From NCBI GenBank assembly GCA_019243895.1, contig JAFATP010000134.1, forward strand, positions 1-14,236: a stretch of DNA of 14,236 bases, in the 5' to 3' direction. A program made the translations under genes and the position numbers. The stretch comes from Alphaproteobacteria bacterium. Its GTDB lineage: Bacteria > Pseudomonadota > Alphaproteobacteria > Rickettsiales > SXRF01. Below are positions 13,526 to 14,236 of this stretch, one piece after another (position 1 is the stretch's first letter; each line of letters starts with the position of its first letter). The notes under the pieces were generated by a model, which worked only from the letters and a program-made list of their open reading frames with translations, ran no database searches and was not told the DNA's origin.

Positions 13526-14167
13526 TCACAGCGTTCGCGCAAACCAGACCACGCGCCCGATAAGCTTTATCTCCTCCGGCGCGTGAGCATATGCACCGTA
13601 GCGCGGATTGTCAGACAGCACGCGCAGCTGGGCTTTGCGCGCGGCGCCCATGCGCTCCACGCGCTTGACCAGGAGGTCCGCTCCGTCCGACAAAACGAAG
13701 ATGCCCGCCGGATTGGGAGAGGTATGGGCGACGTCGACCAGCAGCGCATCGTGTTTTTGCAGTGTGGGCGCCATGCTGTCGTCAGGCATGGAAAAAGTCC
13801 GGAGCCTGTCCACAGCGGCGCCGAAGTTTTCCTCCAGCCATGCTTTCTGGAATTGATAAGCTTCTTCCGTCATGCGCAGGGTGGAAGCATGCCTGCCGCG
13901 CATTTCCGCCCCGGTGCGCAAGCCCGGCACGGGGATATATCCCTTTGCGCCTTCCGTGCCGCCCGCTACCAGAAAAGAGAGGCTTACCTGCAGCGCATCC
14001 GCCACTTGCGCCAGCCGCACGCCGGAAGGATTGGTGGATTTACCGTTTAAAATGTCATAGATAAAGGAATTTTTTACACCCGCCTGACGGGCCAGTTCCA
14101 TCGCCGTAATATTCCGCCGCAGCATTTCACGGCGCAGGCGCTCTTGCAGGAGAAGATGTTTTTTCAT
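13526..14167 (-). CDS. Xre-type HTH transcriptional regulator with S24 (LexA/CI-like) domain
   Basis: The 213-aa product has an N-terminal Xre helix-turn-helix (about residues 5-66, with MELARQAGVKNSFIYDILNG as the HTH core) and a C-terminal S24 domain. The Ser-Lys dyad is visible: Ser131 in MPDDSMAPTL and Lys168 in ADLLVKRVER. The hinge holds an Ala-Gly pair (68-69, LVAGGTEG) where LexA/CI-type repressors are cleaved, so RecA-stimulated self-cleavage is possible but not shown. Target genes are unknown. No phage genes lie nearby, so this may be a chromosomal stress regulator rather than a prophage repressor. The start is the ATG before KKHLLLQER; no strong ribosome binding site precedes it. 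An inverted repeat at 14206-14227 is a candidate operator. Confidence 0.9.
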   Translation of the reverse strand: MKKHLLLQERLRREMLRRNITAMELARQAGVKNSFIYDILNGKSTNPSGVRLAQVADALQVSLSFLVAGGTEGAKGYIPVPGLRTGAEMRGRHASTLRMTEEAYQFQKAWLEENFGAAVDRLRTFSMPDDSMAPTLQKHDALLVDVAHTSPNPAGIFVLSDGADLLVKRVERMGAARKAQLRVLSDNPRYGAYAHAPEEIKLIGRVVWFARTL

Positions 14168-14205
14168 TATGAAAGAAACTATATAGCGTCCGTGGGGGAA
14201 TGCAT

Positions 14206-14227
14206 AGTAAAAGCCACCACATTTACT
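14206..14227. promoter_or_regulatory. Candidate operator upstream of the S24 regulator
   Basis: AGTAAA (14206-14211) and TTTACT (14222-14227) form a perfect inverted repeat with a 10-bp centre, 38 bp before the regulator start. The palindrome CTATATAG (14179-14186) lies nearer. The 22-bp symmetric spacing suits a dimeric HTH repressor, so autoregulation or control of a divergent gene beyond the window edge is possible. Confidence 0.3.
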
Positions 14228-14236
14228 GATTATTCA

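Overview
The window is a GC-rich piece of bacterial chromosome, most likely from an alphaproteobacterium. That placement rests on the gene families (an alanine-racemase-fold ornithine decarboxylase beside a deoxyhypusine-synthase-like protein, GuaB, LipB, and an Xre/S24 repressor) and on codon use. I cannot place it below class level. Nothing looks phage- or transposon-derived.

Layout. Positions 1-127 hold the start of an unrecognised minus-strand gene that runs off the left edge. A tRNA-Leu(GAG) lies on the minus strand at 292-375. lipB (+) and guaB (-) converge on a hairpin at 1144-1164. A 325-bp gene-free stretch (2632-2956) then separates guaB from a long plus-strand gene train.

The centre (2770-11966) reads as one metabolic unit of eight plus-strand genes: ornithine decarboxylase, deoxyhypusine-synthase-like (homospermidine-synthase-type) enzyme, AEC-family permease, astC, astA, astD, astB and pdxH. 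Gaps shrink from 104, 62, 21 and 11 bp to overlaps of 4, 14 and 11 bp. Ornithine goes either to putrescine and a further polyamine (first two genes) or, with arginine, into the arginine succinyltransferase (AST) pathway. AstC and the decarboxylase both need PLP, and PdxH makes PLP. astE, the last AST enzyme, is absent here.

A good sigma70-type promoter (TTAACA, 17-bp spacer, TATATT; 2770-2798) precedes the train. It is followed by a leader of about 150 nt with several hairpins, a 7-bp complementarity between a 5' purine tract and a hairpin loop (a possible pseudoknot), and an in-leader ORF of 22 codons ending 36 nt before the decarboxylase start. This looks like a cis-regulatory RNA or leader-peptide attenuator sensing ornithine or polyamines. 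It may be the known alphaproteobacterial speF leader or something distinct. It is the most interesting item in the window.

On the right, queD and a cysteine-rich lipoprotein gene form a minus-strand pair. A stand-alone receiver-domain protein (+) is divergent from them with overlapping promoters, and it converges on an Xre-HTH/S24 LexA-like repressor (-), which has an inverted repeat in its upstream region.
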